DNA of 64,000 nucleotides from positions 87,824-151,823 of the forward strand of contig CAIKEU010000101.1 in the NCBI GenBank assembly GCA_903826575.1. The letters are read 5' to 3'. A model generated the notes under the pieces. The model did no database searches. It was given only the letters and a program-made list of their open reading frames with translations, and was not told the DNA's origin. Made by a program: the position numbers and the translations under genes. Positions 8,340 through 17,574 of the stretch are shown here, piece by piece (the first letter of the stretch is position 1; each line of letters starts with the position of its first letter). This DNA comes from an uncultured bacterium. GTDB taxonomy: Bacteria; Actinomycetota; Actinomycetes; S36-B12; CAIYMF01.

Positions 8340-9533
8340 CTAGCGGTCCATATCTCCGGTCACGAGGAAAAGTGAACTGACGATTGGCGCGATTGCCTGT
8401 GTCGGGTAGCCAATAAGTGCAGGGCCCAACAGTGCTACATGTGCCAAAGAAGGGGTCCGCAGTTTGACCCGCCACGGTGTGCGTTCTCCGTGTGATGCAA
8501 CGAGGTACCCGCCGATGCCCAGAGGTGTTTCGGTCCACCCGTAATGCAATCCCTCCGGTGCGCGCAAAGTTTTTGGAAGAGCAACGTTTATCGGCCCATC
8601 CAACGCGCGCAGCCGTTCGATGCAGCTATCGATCAGATCCAGTGACACGGGAATTTGTTCGCGGATCACCATGAGGCGTGCAAGTACGTCAGACTCTTCG
8701 TAACCGATGACGCGGATGGTTTCGCGGAGATCGCCGTAGGCGGCGTAAGGCTGATCGCGGCGCAGATCAATATCGATTCCGGCGGCTCTCGCGACCGGAC
8801 CGCTGCCACCATGTGTGGTCACCAGTTCGCGGTTAAGTACGCCCATGGCCCGCAATGTGTGTGTCAGAGGTTCACATGTCAGGTAGGGCGCGATGTGGTC
8901 GTCTTGTTCTCGCATGGTGTTGACGAAGCGAGCCATATCGTCGAGCCAGCCCTCGGGTGCGTCCTCACGCAGACCACCGATCTGTGCGTACATGGGGTGC
9001 ACTCGTCCACCGGTCAAAACTTCAAGGTAATGCTGAGCCTGTTCACGGTGGCTGACCCCGTGAACGCTGACGGCTTCTGTTTGTGCTCGCTCGTGTACAT
9101 CGAGGGAATCGCTCACGGCCTCAACGGGAAAGTGATCCAGGAAGTGCAGATGACTGATGATTCGCGTTAGTTCTGCGACGAGGGTTCTCAACCACTGGGC
9201 CCGCTCGGGTACATCGAGGCCGAGCATTGCTTCGACCGCGATTGCATAGCCAAGTTCACCGCAGAAGGCGCCAAGCCAGTCATGCCGATTCGCAAGGGCG
9301 AGACCTTGTCGGTAATCGCGTGACTCAAGAAGTTTCTCAGCCCCACGATGCATGTAGCCAATTTCAGGCGTCGCCTCAACGACGACATTGTCTTCAATGT
9401 CAAGGTGAAGCCGGATCAGCCCATGGGCGGACGGATGATGACTGCTGAGGTTCAGCGTGGCGACGGGTACATCATTAGCGTGGCCGAGCGCACCGGAACC
9501 GACGTCAACAATGAGTTTCATGCGTTCGGTCAC
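8340..9533 (-). CDS. NuoD-like (complex I 49-kDa family) protein, orphan
   Basis: The 397-residue protein belongs to the NADH-quinone oxidoreductase subunit D / NiFe-hydrogenase large subunit superfamily. It has the quinone-loop histidines (HHPSAHGLIRL), GYMHRGAEKL, the VPERAQWLRTLVAELTRI helix, GPVARAAGIDIDLRRDQPY, and ends in GDMDR, as NuoD does. Hydrogenase metal-binding Cys pairs are absent. It stands alone: no other nuo gene is in the window, and it is flanked by unrelated genes on the opposite strand. It is presumably a second NuoD paralogue or a NuoD-derived protein; its partner is unknown. GTG start, no obvious Shine-Dalgarno. Confidence 0.85.
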   Translation of the reverse strand: MTERMKLIVDVGSGALGHANDVPVATLNLSSHHPSAHGLIRLHLDIEDNVVVEATPEIGYMHRGAEKLLESRDYRQGLALANRHDWLGAFCGELGYAIAVEAMLGLDVPERAQWLRTLVAELTRIISHLHFLDHFPVEAVSDSLDVHERAQTEAVSVHGVSHREQAQHYLEVLTGGRVHPMYAQIGGLREDAPEGWLDDMARFVNTMREQDDHIAPYLTCEPLTHTLRAMGVLNRELVTTHGGSGPVARAAGIDIDLRRDQPYAAYGDLRETIRVIGYEESDVLARLMVIREQIPVSLDLIDSCIERLRALDGPINVALPKTLRAPEGLHYGWTETPLGIGGYLVASHGERTPWRVKLRTPSLAHVALLGPALIGYPTQAIAPIVSSLFLVTGDMDR

Positions 9534-9633
9534 AGGAAATGTTCTCAGATCTCAGTGGCTGAACCTACTTCAGGTGTTAAGTCAATTTCTGGTCGTTCGA
9601 CGATGCGTGGCCGTATCGGCGTGACGCTGTGAC

Positions 9634-9639
9634 TAGGCT
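9634..9639 (+). promoter_or_regulatory. Candidate -10 hexamer upstream of the DUF2520-panC-nadBC operon
   Basis: TAGGCT, 62 nt before the ATG at 9702, in the 168-nt divergent spacer between the NuoD-like gene and this operon. The palindrome TGACGTCA follows at 9640-9647. No good -35 match; moderate to low support. Confidence 0.3.
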
Positions 9640-9701
9640 GACGTCACGATACGAGGACTTCGATCGTTGGTGACGCGATGTTGACGGGATGGCGTTGGTA
9701 G

Positions 9702-10610
9702 ATGGGCGAGGCACCTTCGGTTAGCCCGCAGGGTCCCGTGCGCCTTCGCGTTGGCATTGTTGGAACCGGACGGGTCGGTTCGGTGCTCGGTGCTGCCCTA
9801 GCGCGTGCTGGCCATCATGTCGTGGCCGCGTATGCGGTTTCTGATTTGTCCCGGCTTCGTGCCGAAGCGTTGCTGCCGGATGTGCCCTTGGTCGCCCTTG
9901 ATGAGGTCTTAGCGCAGTCTGATCTCACGTTGTTGGCTGTTCCCGACGATGCGCTCCCCGGTTTGGTATCCGGGTTAGTCGAGTCGAACGCGGTAAAGGC
10001 CGGACAGTTTCTAGCACACGTGAGTGGTCGTTATGGCTACGGGGTTCTCGAGCCGGCAATGCGCCTTGGGGCACTGCCACTGGCTTTGCATCCGGTGATG
10101 ACGTTCACCGGAACGAGTATTGATCTCGCTCGACTTGATGGCACCCCGTTTGGTGTCACCTCGCCCGATCAGCTTCGACCGGTGGCCGAGGCCCTCGTCG
10201 TTGAGATGGGTGGCGAGCCGGTATGGATCGATGAGGACAGTCGGCCCCTCTATCACGCGGCTCTTGCCCATGGTTCGAATCATCTAATGACTCTCGTCGG
10301 GCAAACCTTGGACATCTTGATGGCTGCCGGTGTGCAGGATCCGGCCCGTCTTGTTGCGCCGCTTGTGTCTGCGTCCCTGGACAACGCTCTTCGCTATGGC
10401 GACCACGTGCTCACCGGTCCGGTGGCTCGAGGTGATGGGCAAACGGTGGCGGCCCACATCACGGCCCTTGGCACGGTGTCCGATATGGCACAAAGTACGT
10501 ACATCACACTGGCGCGGGCGACAGCCGACCGGGCGTTGGCTGCGGGCGTGCTTCGTCCGAAGGCGGCAGAATCATTGCTCGATGTGCTTTCGGAAAAGGA
10601 CGGGCGATGA
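9702..10610 (+). CDS. Rossmann-like / DUF2520 oxidoreductase
   Basis: The 302-residue protein begins with a nucleotide-binding fold (RVGIVGTGRVGSVLGAALAR, about residues 15-35) of the 6-phosphogluconate dehydrogenase type. It continues with a DUF2520 C-terminal helical domain (about 145-290; HAALAHGSNHLMTLVGQ). In actinobacteria this family sits directly upstream of panC, and here the stop overlaps panC by 4 nt. A ketopantoate reductase-like role in pantothenate synthesis is suggested by context only; no biochemical evidence is visible. It is the first gene of a five-gene cofactor run (DUF2520, panC, nadB, nadC, coaX). Confidence 0.88.
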   Translation: MGEAPSVSPQGPVRLRVGIVGTGRVGSVLGAALARAGHHVVAAYAVSDLSRLRAEALLPDVPLVALDEVLAQSDLTLLAVPDDALPGLVSGLVESNAVKAGQFLAHVSGRYGYGVLEPAMRLGALPLALHPVMTFTGTSIDLARLDGTPFGVTSPDQLRPVAEALVVEMGGEPVWIDEDSRPLYHAALAHGSNHLMTLVGQTLDILMAAGVQDPARLVAPLVSASLDNALRYGDHVLTGPVARGDGQTVAAHITALGTVSDMAQSTYITLARATADRALAAGVLRPKAAESLLDVLSEKDGR

Positions 10611-11473
10611 ACAACGCTCCGCGGGTAATCAATTCTCGAGCCGGCTTAGATTCTGTTCTCGATTCGCTCGACTCGGAAGTTATGCGCGCTGTTGTTCCGA
10701 CTATGGGTGCGTTGCATGAAGGTCACGCCACGCTCATCCGTCGCGCTCGCGAACATGTTGGCCCAGCAGGTTTTGTGGTCGTAACGGTATTCGTGAATCC
10801 GACCCAGTTTGCTGCCAATGAAGACTTCGATCGGTATCCGCGGACCCTCCAATCGGATGTTGACCTGTGCGGTGAGCACGGTGCTGATGTTGTGTTTGCC
10901 CCTGCAATTGATGAGATGTACCCAACTGGTCCAACCCAGATCACTGTCGATCCGGGACCGCTTGGCCACGTGTTGGAGGGGGCCGTTCGCCCCGCACATT
11001 TCCAGGGCGTTTTGACCGTCGTGAACAAACTCTTCAATCTAACCAGAGCGCAGTTCGGATTCTTTGGTGAGAAGGACTACCAGCAACTCGTTCTGATTCG
11101 GCAGATGGCGTCGGACCTCAGCATGGGCGTCGACGTCATCGGTGTTCCGACTGTTCGTGAACCCGAGGGATTAGCGATGTCGAGCCGTAACCGCTACCTC
11201 GATCCGGCTGCCCGTGAGAAAGCCGAACTAGTGCCGCAGGGGATGCAAGCGGGTATCTCCGTGGCAGCAACCGGTGGGAGCGGGGACGACGTGATGTCTC
11301 ACGTCCAGACGTTCTTTGCCGAGCGACACATCGATGTTGACTACGTCGTCGTCACAAATCCCGAACTGGGACCTGCCCCCGAATCCGGTGAGGGGCGGCT
11401 GATTGTTGCGGTTCGAGTGGGATCGGTCAGACTTCTCGATAACTGTCCTATTCACCTTGGAGTGCGTTCGTGA
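10607..11473 (+). CDS. panC: Pantothenate synthetase
   Basis: Joins pantoate and beta-alanine with ATP to form pantothenate. The 288-residue product carries the PTMGALHEGHATLIRRA HxGH-type motif, VFVNPTQFAANEDFDRYPR, the KDYQQLVLIRQM segment, and the KMSKS-like segment REPEGLAMSSRNRYL. Overlaps both neighbours by 4 nt. panD, which supplies beta-alanine, is not in the window. Confidence 0.97.
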   Translation: MNNAPRVINSRAGLDSVLDSLDSEVMRAVVPTMGALHEGHATLIRRAREHVGPAGFVVVTVFVNPTQFAANEDFDRYPRTLQSDVDLCGEHGADVVFAPAIDEMYPTGPTQITVDPGPLGHVLEGAVRPAHFQGVLTVVNKLFNLTRAQFGFFGEKDYQQLVLIRQMASDLSMGVDVIGVPTVREPEGLAMSSRNRYLDPAAREKAELVPQGMQAGISVAATGGSGDDVMSHVQTFFAERHIDVDYVVVTNPELGPAPESGEGRLIVAVRVGSVRLLDNCPIHLGVRS

Positions 11474-13134
11474 CGATTCACCTACCGACGCGTCTAGCGG
11501 CGCCGAGCCCAGGCTGGACCATCGAAACCGATGTTGTCGTCGTTGGCTCGGGGGTTGCCGGACTCACGACAGCACTTCACGCCCGAGCCGCCGGATATCG
11601 CGTCCTACTGGTAACGAAGGCCAACGTGGACGAAGGTTCGACCCGGTGGGCGCAGGGCGGTATTGCCGCAGCACTCGCCGAGGATGACTCGCCACTTGAT
11701 CATGAACGCGACACCCTCGTCGCCGGAGCTGGATTGTGTGATCCCAAGGCAGTCCACGTTCTGGTGACGGAGGGTCCGCAGGCTGTCAGACGACTGATCG
11801 CACTGGGTGCTCAATTCGACACTGATGAAACCGGCGATATCGCGTTAACTCGCGAGGGTGGTCACTTACGTGATCGCATCGCACATGCCGGTGGTGATGC
11901 AACGGGTAAGGAGATTTCGCGCGCTTTGGTCGCTGCGGTTTCGGGTCGGTCGGGTATTGAGGTCATTGAAAATGCCCTCGCTTTAGATGTCTACCGTGAT
12001 CGCTTTGGCGGAGTCCAGGGACTCACACTGCACGTCATCGGTCAGGGGCAGCGTGACGGCGTTGGGGCAGTGCTGGCACCTGCAGTTGTACTTGCTACCG
12101 GGGGCATCGGCCAGATTTTCAGCATGTCGACGAACCCGTCGGTTGCAACCGGTGACGGAGTAGCGATGGGTATTCGGGCGGGTGCTGCGGTTGCCGATCT
12201 CGAGTTCGTGCAATTCCATCCAACCGTCCTGTACACCGGATCCGGTGCCTCTGGCCAGCAACCGCTGATTTCGGAGGCGGTGCGCGGTGAAGGTGCCGTC
12301 TTACGCGATGATGCCGGTGTTCGATTCATGGTAGGCGAGCATGAACTTGCCGACTTGGCGCCGCGCGATGTGGTTGCTAAGGCGATCATGCGACGAATGC
12401 GCGATTCCGGCCGCAAGCACATGTGGCTGGACGCACGAGACTTTGGCCTGGAGAAATGGGAACGTCGGTTCCCAACAATTCTGATGTCGCTGCGAGAGCA
12501 TGGTATCGATCCGACCGTCGATCTGATTCCGGTCGCTCCAGCGCAGCACTACGCCTCGGGCGGAATTCGTACGGACAGCCATGGACGGTCGAACGTGCGC
12601 GGACTTTTCGCTGTTGGTGAGGTCGCGTGCACGGGTGTGCATGGCGCGAACCGCTTGGCGTCCAATTCACTTCTCGAGGGCCTCGTCTTCGCTGCACGCA
12701 TCGGTGATGTGCTCGCATCGGGTCTTCCCGAACGCCATAACCCGATAGACCCCTCAGGCGATTCGGCTGTTCTAGCCGCATCGGCCCGTCGTTCACTTCA
12801 AGCGGCGATGACTGAAGGGGTGGGTGTGTTGAGATCCCGTGACTCAATGGCAACGACCCTTGGTGTCCTCAATGCGGTCGGCGAGACAACATCTGATGAT
12901 CCACACGTTCAAGCCTGGGAGACGACGAACCTGCACGCGCTGGCCACCGTGCTCACGGCTAATGCAAAAATGCGCAAGGAAACGCGTGGATCGCACTGGC
13001 GAGAAGACTTCCCGAACACAGATGACATCGACTGGAAGGTGCGGTTGTCCAGCCGGCTCGGTGAGGATGGGATCCTGGTGACAGAGCGAGAGCCGTTGAC
13101 CGTCAGCGAAGAAGTGAACTGGGGTACTCGATGA
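11470..13134 (+). CDS. nadB: L-aspartate oxidase
   Basis: FAD enzyme oxidising L-aspartate to iminoaspartate, the first step of de novo NAD synthesis. It has the dinucleotide-binding start VVVVGSGVAGLTTALHARAA, the substrate segment STRWAQGGIAAAL, EFVQFHPTVL, the catalytic segment PAQHYASGGI, GEVACTGVHGANRLASNSLL, and the C-terminal fumarate-reductase-type helical domain. The 554-residue length is typical. Overlaps panC and nadC by 4 nt. nadA (quinolinate synthase), needed between NadB and NadC, is not in the window. Confidence 0.96.
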   Translation: MTIHLPTRLAAPSPGWTIETDVVVVGSGVAGLTTALHARAAGYRVLLVTKANVDEGSTRWAQGGIAAALAEDDSPLDHERDTLVAGAGLCDPKAVHVLVTEGPQAVRRLIALGAQFDTDETGDIALTREGGHLRDRIAHAGGDATGKEISRALVAAVSGRSGIEVIENALALDVYRDRFGGVQGLTLHVIGQGQRDGVGAVLAPAVVLATGGIGQIFSMSTNPSVATGDGVAMGIRAGAAVADLEFVQFHPTVLYTGSGASGQQPLISEAVRGEGAVLRDDAGVRFMVGEHELADLAPRDVVAKAIMRRMRDSGRKHMWLDARDFGLEKWERRFPTILMSLREHGIDPTVDLIPVAPAQHYASGGIRTDSHGRSNVRGLFAVGEVACTGVHGANRLASNSLLEGLVFAARIGDVLASGLPERHNPIDPSGDSAVLAASARRSLQAAMTEGVGVLRSRDSMATTLGVLNAVGETTSDDPHVQAWETTNLHALATVLTANAKMRKETRGSHWREDFPNTDDIDWKVRLSSRLGEDGILVTEREPLTVSEEVNWGTR

Positions 13135-14045
13135 GCCTGACTGAATCAATCGCCGACAGTTTGCGTCATGTCGGTCTGGAACCCGAATACGTGGAATCTG
13201 TCGCCCAGCGTTCATTTGACGAAGACCTCGCCGGTGGCGTGGACGTCACCTCTCAGGCGACGGTTCCGGCCGATCAACACTCAGTGATGGATTTGGTGAC
13301 TCGTGCCGGCGGTGTTGTAGCCGGAATTCCAGTTGCAGCAGCCGTTTTCGACATTGCGTCAGGTGGGGAGGCCAACGTCGAAATTGTTGCCCAGGATGGG
13401 TTCCGCGTGAACCCCGGTGATGTGTTGCTGACGATCTCGGGCACGACAAGGGATTTACTGCTTGGCGAGCGCACAGCGTTGAATCTGCTCTGTCACCTGT
13501 CGGGCGTGGCAACTGCTACTAGGCAGTGGGCAGACGCTCTCGAGGGGTCGCGGGCGAGGGTGCGCGATACGCGAAAGACGACGCCGGGCCTGCGTGTACT
13601 TGAGAAGTACGCGGTTCGCTGCGGTGGTGGCGTTAACCACCGGATGTCACTTTCGGATGCCGCGCTTGTGAAAGATAATCACGTCGTGGCTGCTGGGGGA
13701 GTTGCCCAGGCTTTCGATGCGGTGAGGTCAATGTGGCCGGGCCTGTCGATCGAAGTTGAGGTTGATTCCCTCGAAGAGCTAATCGAAGTTCTCGATGCAG
13801 GTGCCGACGTTGTTATGCTCGACAACTTCGTTCCTGATCAAATGCGCGTGGCCGTAGGAATCGCTGACGAGCACGCGCGGGAACACTCGCGTTCGCGAGT
13901 GATTCTGGAAGCGTCTGGTGGGCTCACGTTGCCTGATGCCAAGGCAGTTGGAGCGACCGGAGTCGATTACATCGCCGTTGGCGCTCTGACCCACTCGGCA
14001 AAGGTTTTGGATATCGGTGCAGATTTGCGACCGCTAGCGCACTAG
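13131..14045 (+). CDS. nadC: Nicotinate-nucleotide pyrophosphorylase (carboxylating)
   Basis: Converts quinolinate and PRPP to nicotinate mononucleotide, CO2 and pyrophosphate. The 304-residue protein contains GERTALNLLCHLSGVAT, RDTRKTTPGLRVLEKYAVR, GGGVNHRMSLSDAALVKDNH, EVEVDSLEEL, VMLDNF and ASGGL, all classical QPRTase motifs with the expected Arg/Lys/His phosphate contacts. Translationally coupled to nadB. Confidence 0.97.
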   Translation: MSLTESIADSLRHVGLEPEYVESVAQRSFDEDLAGGVDVTSQATVPADQHSVMDLVTRAGGVVAGIPVAAAVFDIASGGEANVEIVAQDGFRVNPGDVLLTISGTTRDLLLGERTALNLLCHLSGVATATRQWADALEGSRARVRDTRKTTPGLRVLEKYAVRCGGGVNHRMSLSDAALVKDNHVVAAGGVAQAFDAVRSMWPGLSIEVEVDSLEELIEVLDAGADVVMLDNFVPDQMRVAVGIADEHAREHSRSRVILEASGGLTLPDAKAVGATGVDYIAVGALTHSAKVLDIGADLRPLAH

Positions 14046-14095
14046 GGATCAATGTCTCCCCACCCTGACTTCGACGTTCAGATAGGAAAAGGCTC

Positions 14096-14854
14096 ATGCT
14101 GCTCGCGATTGACGTTGGCAACACAAATACCGTTCTGGGATTGTTCGATGGCCAGACGTTGACTCGGTCATACCGGGTAAAAACCGATGCTCGATCGACC
14201 GCCGATGAAATCCTGCTTACGTTCCGTGGGCTGCTGCAGGATGATCCTGCAGTTACGGGAATTTCTCTGTGTTCGACGGTTCCTGCGGTCTTGAACGAAA
14301 TGCGGACGATGCTTGACCGCTACTACCGCAACGTTCCCCACGTCATCATCGAACCGGGGGCAAAGACTGGTGTCGCAGTTCTCACCGACAATCCAAAGGA
14401 GGTCGGTGCTGACCGGATTGCGAACGCCTTGGCCGCGTTCACTCTCTACGGCGGCCCCAGCATCGTCGTCGACTTCGGAACATCGACCAACTTTGACGTG
14501 ATTTCCAATAAGGGCGAGTTTCTCGGCGGTGCACTTGCGCCAGGTGTTGAGATATCCCTCGAAGCACTCGCATCTCGGGCAGCGCAACTTCGCAAGGTTG
14601 AGTTCGTCGCACCGCGAAGTGTGATTGGCAAGAACACCGTGGAAGCTCTGCAATCTGGTGCCCTGTATGGATTCGCGGGTCAGGTTGACGGAATCGTAGA
14701 CCGCATCGTCGCTGAACTCGGTGGTGACGTGACGGCTGTGATTGCCACCGGTGGGCTGGCTCCCGTCGTTATCCCGGAGGCGCGCACGGTGACGGTGCAT
14801 CGTCCGGACCTGACCCTGCAGGGACTACGTTTGGTTTACGAAAGGAACGTCTGA
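14096..14854 (+). CDS. coaX: Type III pantothenate kinase
   Basis: Phosphorylates pantothenate, the first committed CoA step. The 252-residue product has the ASKHA phosphate-1 motif LLAIDVGNTNTVLGLFDG, the pantothenate-site segment VGADRIANALAA, and the phosphate-2 motif VVDFGTSTNFDVI followed by GGALAPGVEIS. The Shine-Dalgarno AGGAAAAGG fixes the ATG at 14096, 50 nt after nadC. A hairpin follows the stop. Confidence 0.96.
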   Translation: MLLAIDVGNTNTVLGLFDGQTLTRSYRVKTDARSTADEILLTFRGLLQDDPAVTGISLCSTVPAVLNEMRTMLDRYYRNVPHVIIEPGAKTGVAVLTDNPKEVGADRIANALAAFTLYGGPSIVVDFGTSTNFDVISNKGEFLGGALAPGVEISLEALASRAAQLRKVEFVAPRSVIGKNTVEALQSGALYGFAGQVDGIVDRIVAELGGDVTAVIATGGLAPVVIPEARTVTVHRPDLTLQGLRLVYERNV

Positions 14855-14858
14855 CTTC

Positions 14859-14887
14859 GTGGGGTGAGCGCAAACGGCCCACCCCAC
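14859..14887. terminator. Hairpin terminator between coaX and the convergent secreted-protein gene
   Basis: Perfect 8-bp arms GTGGGGTG (14859-14866) and CACCCCAC (14880-14887), extended by two further pairs after one mismatch. It lies in the 49-nt convergent gap, so it could serve both genes. No T-run. Confidence 0.6.
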
Positions 14888-14903
14888 AGGGAACGTCAGA
14901 AGG

Positions 14904-15893
14904 CTACGAATTCAGCGGCGTCATTGAACAACCCTGCTTCTTGCCGGCGTTCCAATTCTGCTGGATCAAGTAGTTCCGAGATCCCATGAGTACGTTGGCC
15001 TTTGCACCATTGACCTGGTAAGTATCGGGGCCAAATGTCCAAGCGCACTTGTCAGCGTTCTCAGCACCGGCGCTGTCGTACCACGCATCTGCATCCGGAT
15101 CTGTGACCGTCTCTACGATCTCGTGCGCGAAAATGCTGACCATTGCATCCGCGCCCGGGTTGCCGTTGGGACTCGAGGTTTGTGCACTGCACTTAGTTAA
15201 TCCCTGCGTGGTTGGATCGCCGACAAAGGCGAACTTGATGTCCGTCTTAGCCAGTCGTGCGTGTGAATGCCAACCGCAGTAGGACGTTGTGAAACCGCTG
15301 CTTTCAGCGACGTCGGCGCTTGTGATGACGGTGTAGACGCCGTGATCGTCTGTCGGCAACGAACCATCTTTAAGCGCTGTGGCGACGATGCGACGTACGT
15401 CCATGTCAGTGAGCCGCTTTCCGCGTGAGTAAGCGTCGGCGATCTCACCCGCTAATGTCACGTCGCCGCTGACGGCGCCAAAATCCATCTGCATGTACGA
15501 GGCGTTGATTGCGTAGTAGGGAGTACTGCCAATCGAATTGGCGAAATCTGTCAGGATGCCCGTTGCTGAGTTGCCATCCCACGTGCCATACCAAATCAGG
15601 TAGAGATGTGTGGGGCCGGTCATAACCGGGCCACCGTGATATCGAATGGGTTTGGGTCGAGTTGGCCGTGAGACTCCGGCTCGATGACGGATGGGAAAGA
15701 TCTTCTTACGAAAGGTCGTTCGAGGTTTGAGTGACTGCCGCAGAGCTGGATTTGGATGTTTAGCCACCGTGGTTACCGTGGATGCTCGGCTATCTGACAC
15801 CGTCACGGCGGCTGCTGTCGGCGAGGTGCTCGCGGCAATCGCTGAAATCAGCGCGATGGCGATGAGCAGTGCAGTTGGTCTTCGTCTGGCCAT
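14904..15893 (-). CDS. Secreted PHI-1/EXORDIUM-like protein with HExxE motif
   Basis: The start is set at ATG 15893, preceded by GGAGG and followed by a signal peptide (MARRRPTALLIAIALISAIA, then ASTSPTAAA). The 329-residue product has a basic linker and a domain that opens YHGGPVMTGPTHLYLIWYG, then TDFANSIGSTPYYAINASY, and closes with HEIVETVTDPDADAWYDSAG and ENADKCAWTFG. This matches my recollection of the plant PHI-1/EXORDIUM family and its bacterial relatives. HEIVE plus a downstream Asp/Glu-rich segment resembles a metal-binding protease site, but activity is unproven. Four cysteines follow the signal peptide, enough for two disulfides. Flanked by coaX and lysS, where related genomes usually have no such gene. 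Confidence 0.75.
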   Translation of the reverse strand: MARRRPTALLIAIALISAIAASTSPTAAAVTVSDSRASTVTTVAKHPNPALRQSLKPRTTFRKKIFPIRHRAGVSRPTRPKPIRYHGGPVMTGPTHLYLIWYGTWDGNSATGILTDFANSIGSTPYYAINASYMQMDFGAVSGDVTLAGEIADAYSRGKRLTDMDVRRIVATALKDGSLPTDDHGVYTVITSADVAESSGFTTSYCGWHSHARLAKTDIKFAFVGDPTTQGLTKCSAQTSSPNGNPGADAMVSIFAHEIVETVTDPDADAWYDSAGAENADKCAWTFGPDTYQVNGAKANVLMGSRNYLIQQNWNAGKKQGCSMTPLNS

Positions 15894-15968
15894 GTAAACC
15901 TCCGGATGTTGGCGGGTGATGCCAGGAACGTAAACTGCCTCGGGTCTGTTGATTTCGTTTTCCACACC

Positions 15969-16011
15969 TCGCACTGTGATGACCCGCCGGTTTGGGGAAA
16001 TCGCACTGTGA
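15969..16011. repeat. Direct repeat TCGCACTGTGA, 32 bp apart
   Basis: Identical 11-mers at 15969-15979 and 16001-16011, spaced three helical turns apart, in the 169-nt divergent spacer between the secreted PHI-1-like gene and lysS. Possibly two half-sites for one regulator. Confidence 0.4.
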
Positions 16012-16049
16012 CGGGTACTGCCCGTCGTACAACCGCGGACCGACACCGA

Positions 16050-16055
16050 TAACCT
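16050..16055 (+). promoter_or_regulatory. Candidate leaderless -10 hexamer for lysS
   Basis: TAACCT ends 7 nt before the lysS ATG at 16063. No Shine-Dalgarno is visible, so a leaderless or near-leaderless transcript is plausible. Confidence 0.4.
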
Positions 16056-16062
16056 GTGCTCT

Positions 16063-17574
16063 ATGACCACTGAGCCTGACCTGAGCCACGATGAGCATGA
16101 TGAGGATCTGCCTGAACAGATTCGCGTGCGTCGTGACAAGCGCCAACGCTTGTTGGACTCCGGTCAAGAGCCGTATCCGGTAGGGGTTCCGGTCAGTCAT
16201 TCGATAGAGCAATTACGGGCTACCTACGCCGACCTTGAGATCGATGTTGCGACTGGTGACACTGTGAGCATTGCCGGGCGGGTGATCTTCCAGCGCAATA
16301 CCGGCAAATTGTGCTTTGCCACCTTACGCGCGGGAGACGGCGCGGAGATTCAGGCCATGTTGTCCCTAGACAAGGTTGGCCAGGAGCGGCTTGCGGACTG
16401 GAAGTCTGATGTCGATCTAGGTGATCACGTTGCGATCCAAGGCGAGGTCATCACGTCACGTCGAGGTGAACTCAGCGTCTTGGCCCACACCTGGCAGATA
16501 GCGGCCAAATCTCTTCGGCCTCTCCCCGTTGCGCATAAGCCTCTCGCTGAAGAGACACGGGTACGGCAGCGTTATGTGGACTTGATTGTTCGTCCGCAGG
16601 CCCGCGAGGTGGCCAAGCTCCGAATTAGAACGGTCGCATCGTTGCGGGAGAGTTTGGCCGAACGGGGTTACGTCGAAGTCGAAACCCCGATGCTGCAAAC
16701 CCTTCACGGTGGTGCGACTGCTCGCCCCTTCGTGACGCACTCCAATGCCTTCGATATCGACGTTTACCTACGAATCGCGCCGGAACTGTTTCTCAAGCGT
16801 TGCGTAGTCGGCGGCATGGAACGGGTGTTTGAGATCAACCGCAACTTCCGAAACGAGGGTGCCGATTCAACGCACTCGCCGGAGTTTGCCATGTTGGAGT
16901 ACTACCAGGCCTACGCGGACTACCGCGATGTCGCGCGAACGACTCGCGAGTTGATTCAGGCAGCAGCAATCGCAGCTCATGGATCGTTGCAGTTCGTTCG
17001 GATGGATGGACAGGAACGCGATTTCTCAGGCGAGTGGGACGAGGTGTTCGTCTATCCATCCGTTTCACAAGCAGTCGGACGTGAGATAACACCGCAGACG
17101 TCCGTCGACGTGCTGACCGAGCTCTGCAAGGCCGTCGGTATCACGCCGGAGAAGACGTGGGTTCCGGGCAAGTACGTCGAAGAACTTCTCGAACACCATG
17201 TCGTTGCTCATCTAACGCGGCCAACATTCGTATACGACTACCCCGAAGATACGTCACCGCTGGTTCGGGCCCATCGTGAACTGCCTGGAGTTGTTGAGAA
17301 ATGGGACCTGTACATCGACGGTGCTGAGCAAGGCACGGGATACTCGGAGTTGATCGACCCGGTGATTCAGCGCGAACGTCTAGTGGCTCAGTCTGCGTTG
17401 AAAGCTGGCGGCGATGTCGAAGCGATGCAGGTTGATGAAGACTTCCTGCGTGCACTCGAGTATGGAATGCCGCCGAGCGGCGGTGTTGGCGTTGGGATTG
17501 ATCGGTTGCTGATGAACCTCACCGGGTTGAACATTCGCGAGACGATTTTGTTCCCCTTGGTCAAGCCCGAATGA
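16063..17574 (+). CDS. lysS: Lysyl-tRNA synthetase, class II
   Basis: Charges tRNA-Lys. The 503-residue protein has an OB-fold anticodon-binding domain (about residues 55-165; [20 protein letters not shown]) and a class II catalytic core: motif 1 near [20 protein letters not shown], motif 2 [20 protein letters not shown], and motif 3 [17 protein letters not shown]. Normal length. The stop overlaps the acetyltransferase gene by 4 nt. The neighbourhood coaX-lysS-lsr2-clpC is conserved in actinobacteria, although extra genes are inserted here. Confidence 0.97.
   Translation: MTTEPDLSHDEHDEDLPEQIRVRRDKRQRLLDSGQEPYPVGVPVSHSIEQLRATYADLEIDVATGDTVSIAGRVIFQRNTGKLCFATLRAGDGAEIQAMLSLDKVGQERLADWKSDVDLGDHVAIQGEVITSRRGELSVLAHTWQIAAKSLRPLPVAHKPLAEETRVRQRYVDLIVRPQAREVAKLRIRTVASLRESLAERGYVEVETPMLQTLHGGATARPFVTHSNAFDIDVYLRIAPELFLKRCVVGGMERVFEINRNFRNEGADSTHSPEFAMLEYYQAYADYRDVARTTRELIQAAAIAAHGSLQFVRMDGQERDFSGEWDEVFVYPSVSQAVGREITPQTSVDVLTELCKAVGITPEKTWVPGKYVEELLEHHVVAHLTRPTFVYDYPEDTSPLVRAHRELPGVVEKWDLYIDGAEQGTGYSELIDPVIQRERLVAQSALKAGGDVEAMQVDEDFLRALEYGMPPSGGVGVGIDRLLMNLTGLNIRETILFPLVKPE

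Noticed and set aside
14168..14800. 210-codon open frame antisense to coaX
   Set aside because: It is a shadow of a gene whose motifs are intact, with no start signal.
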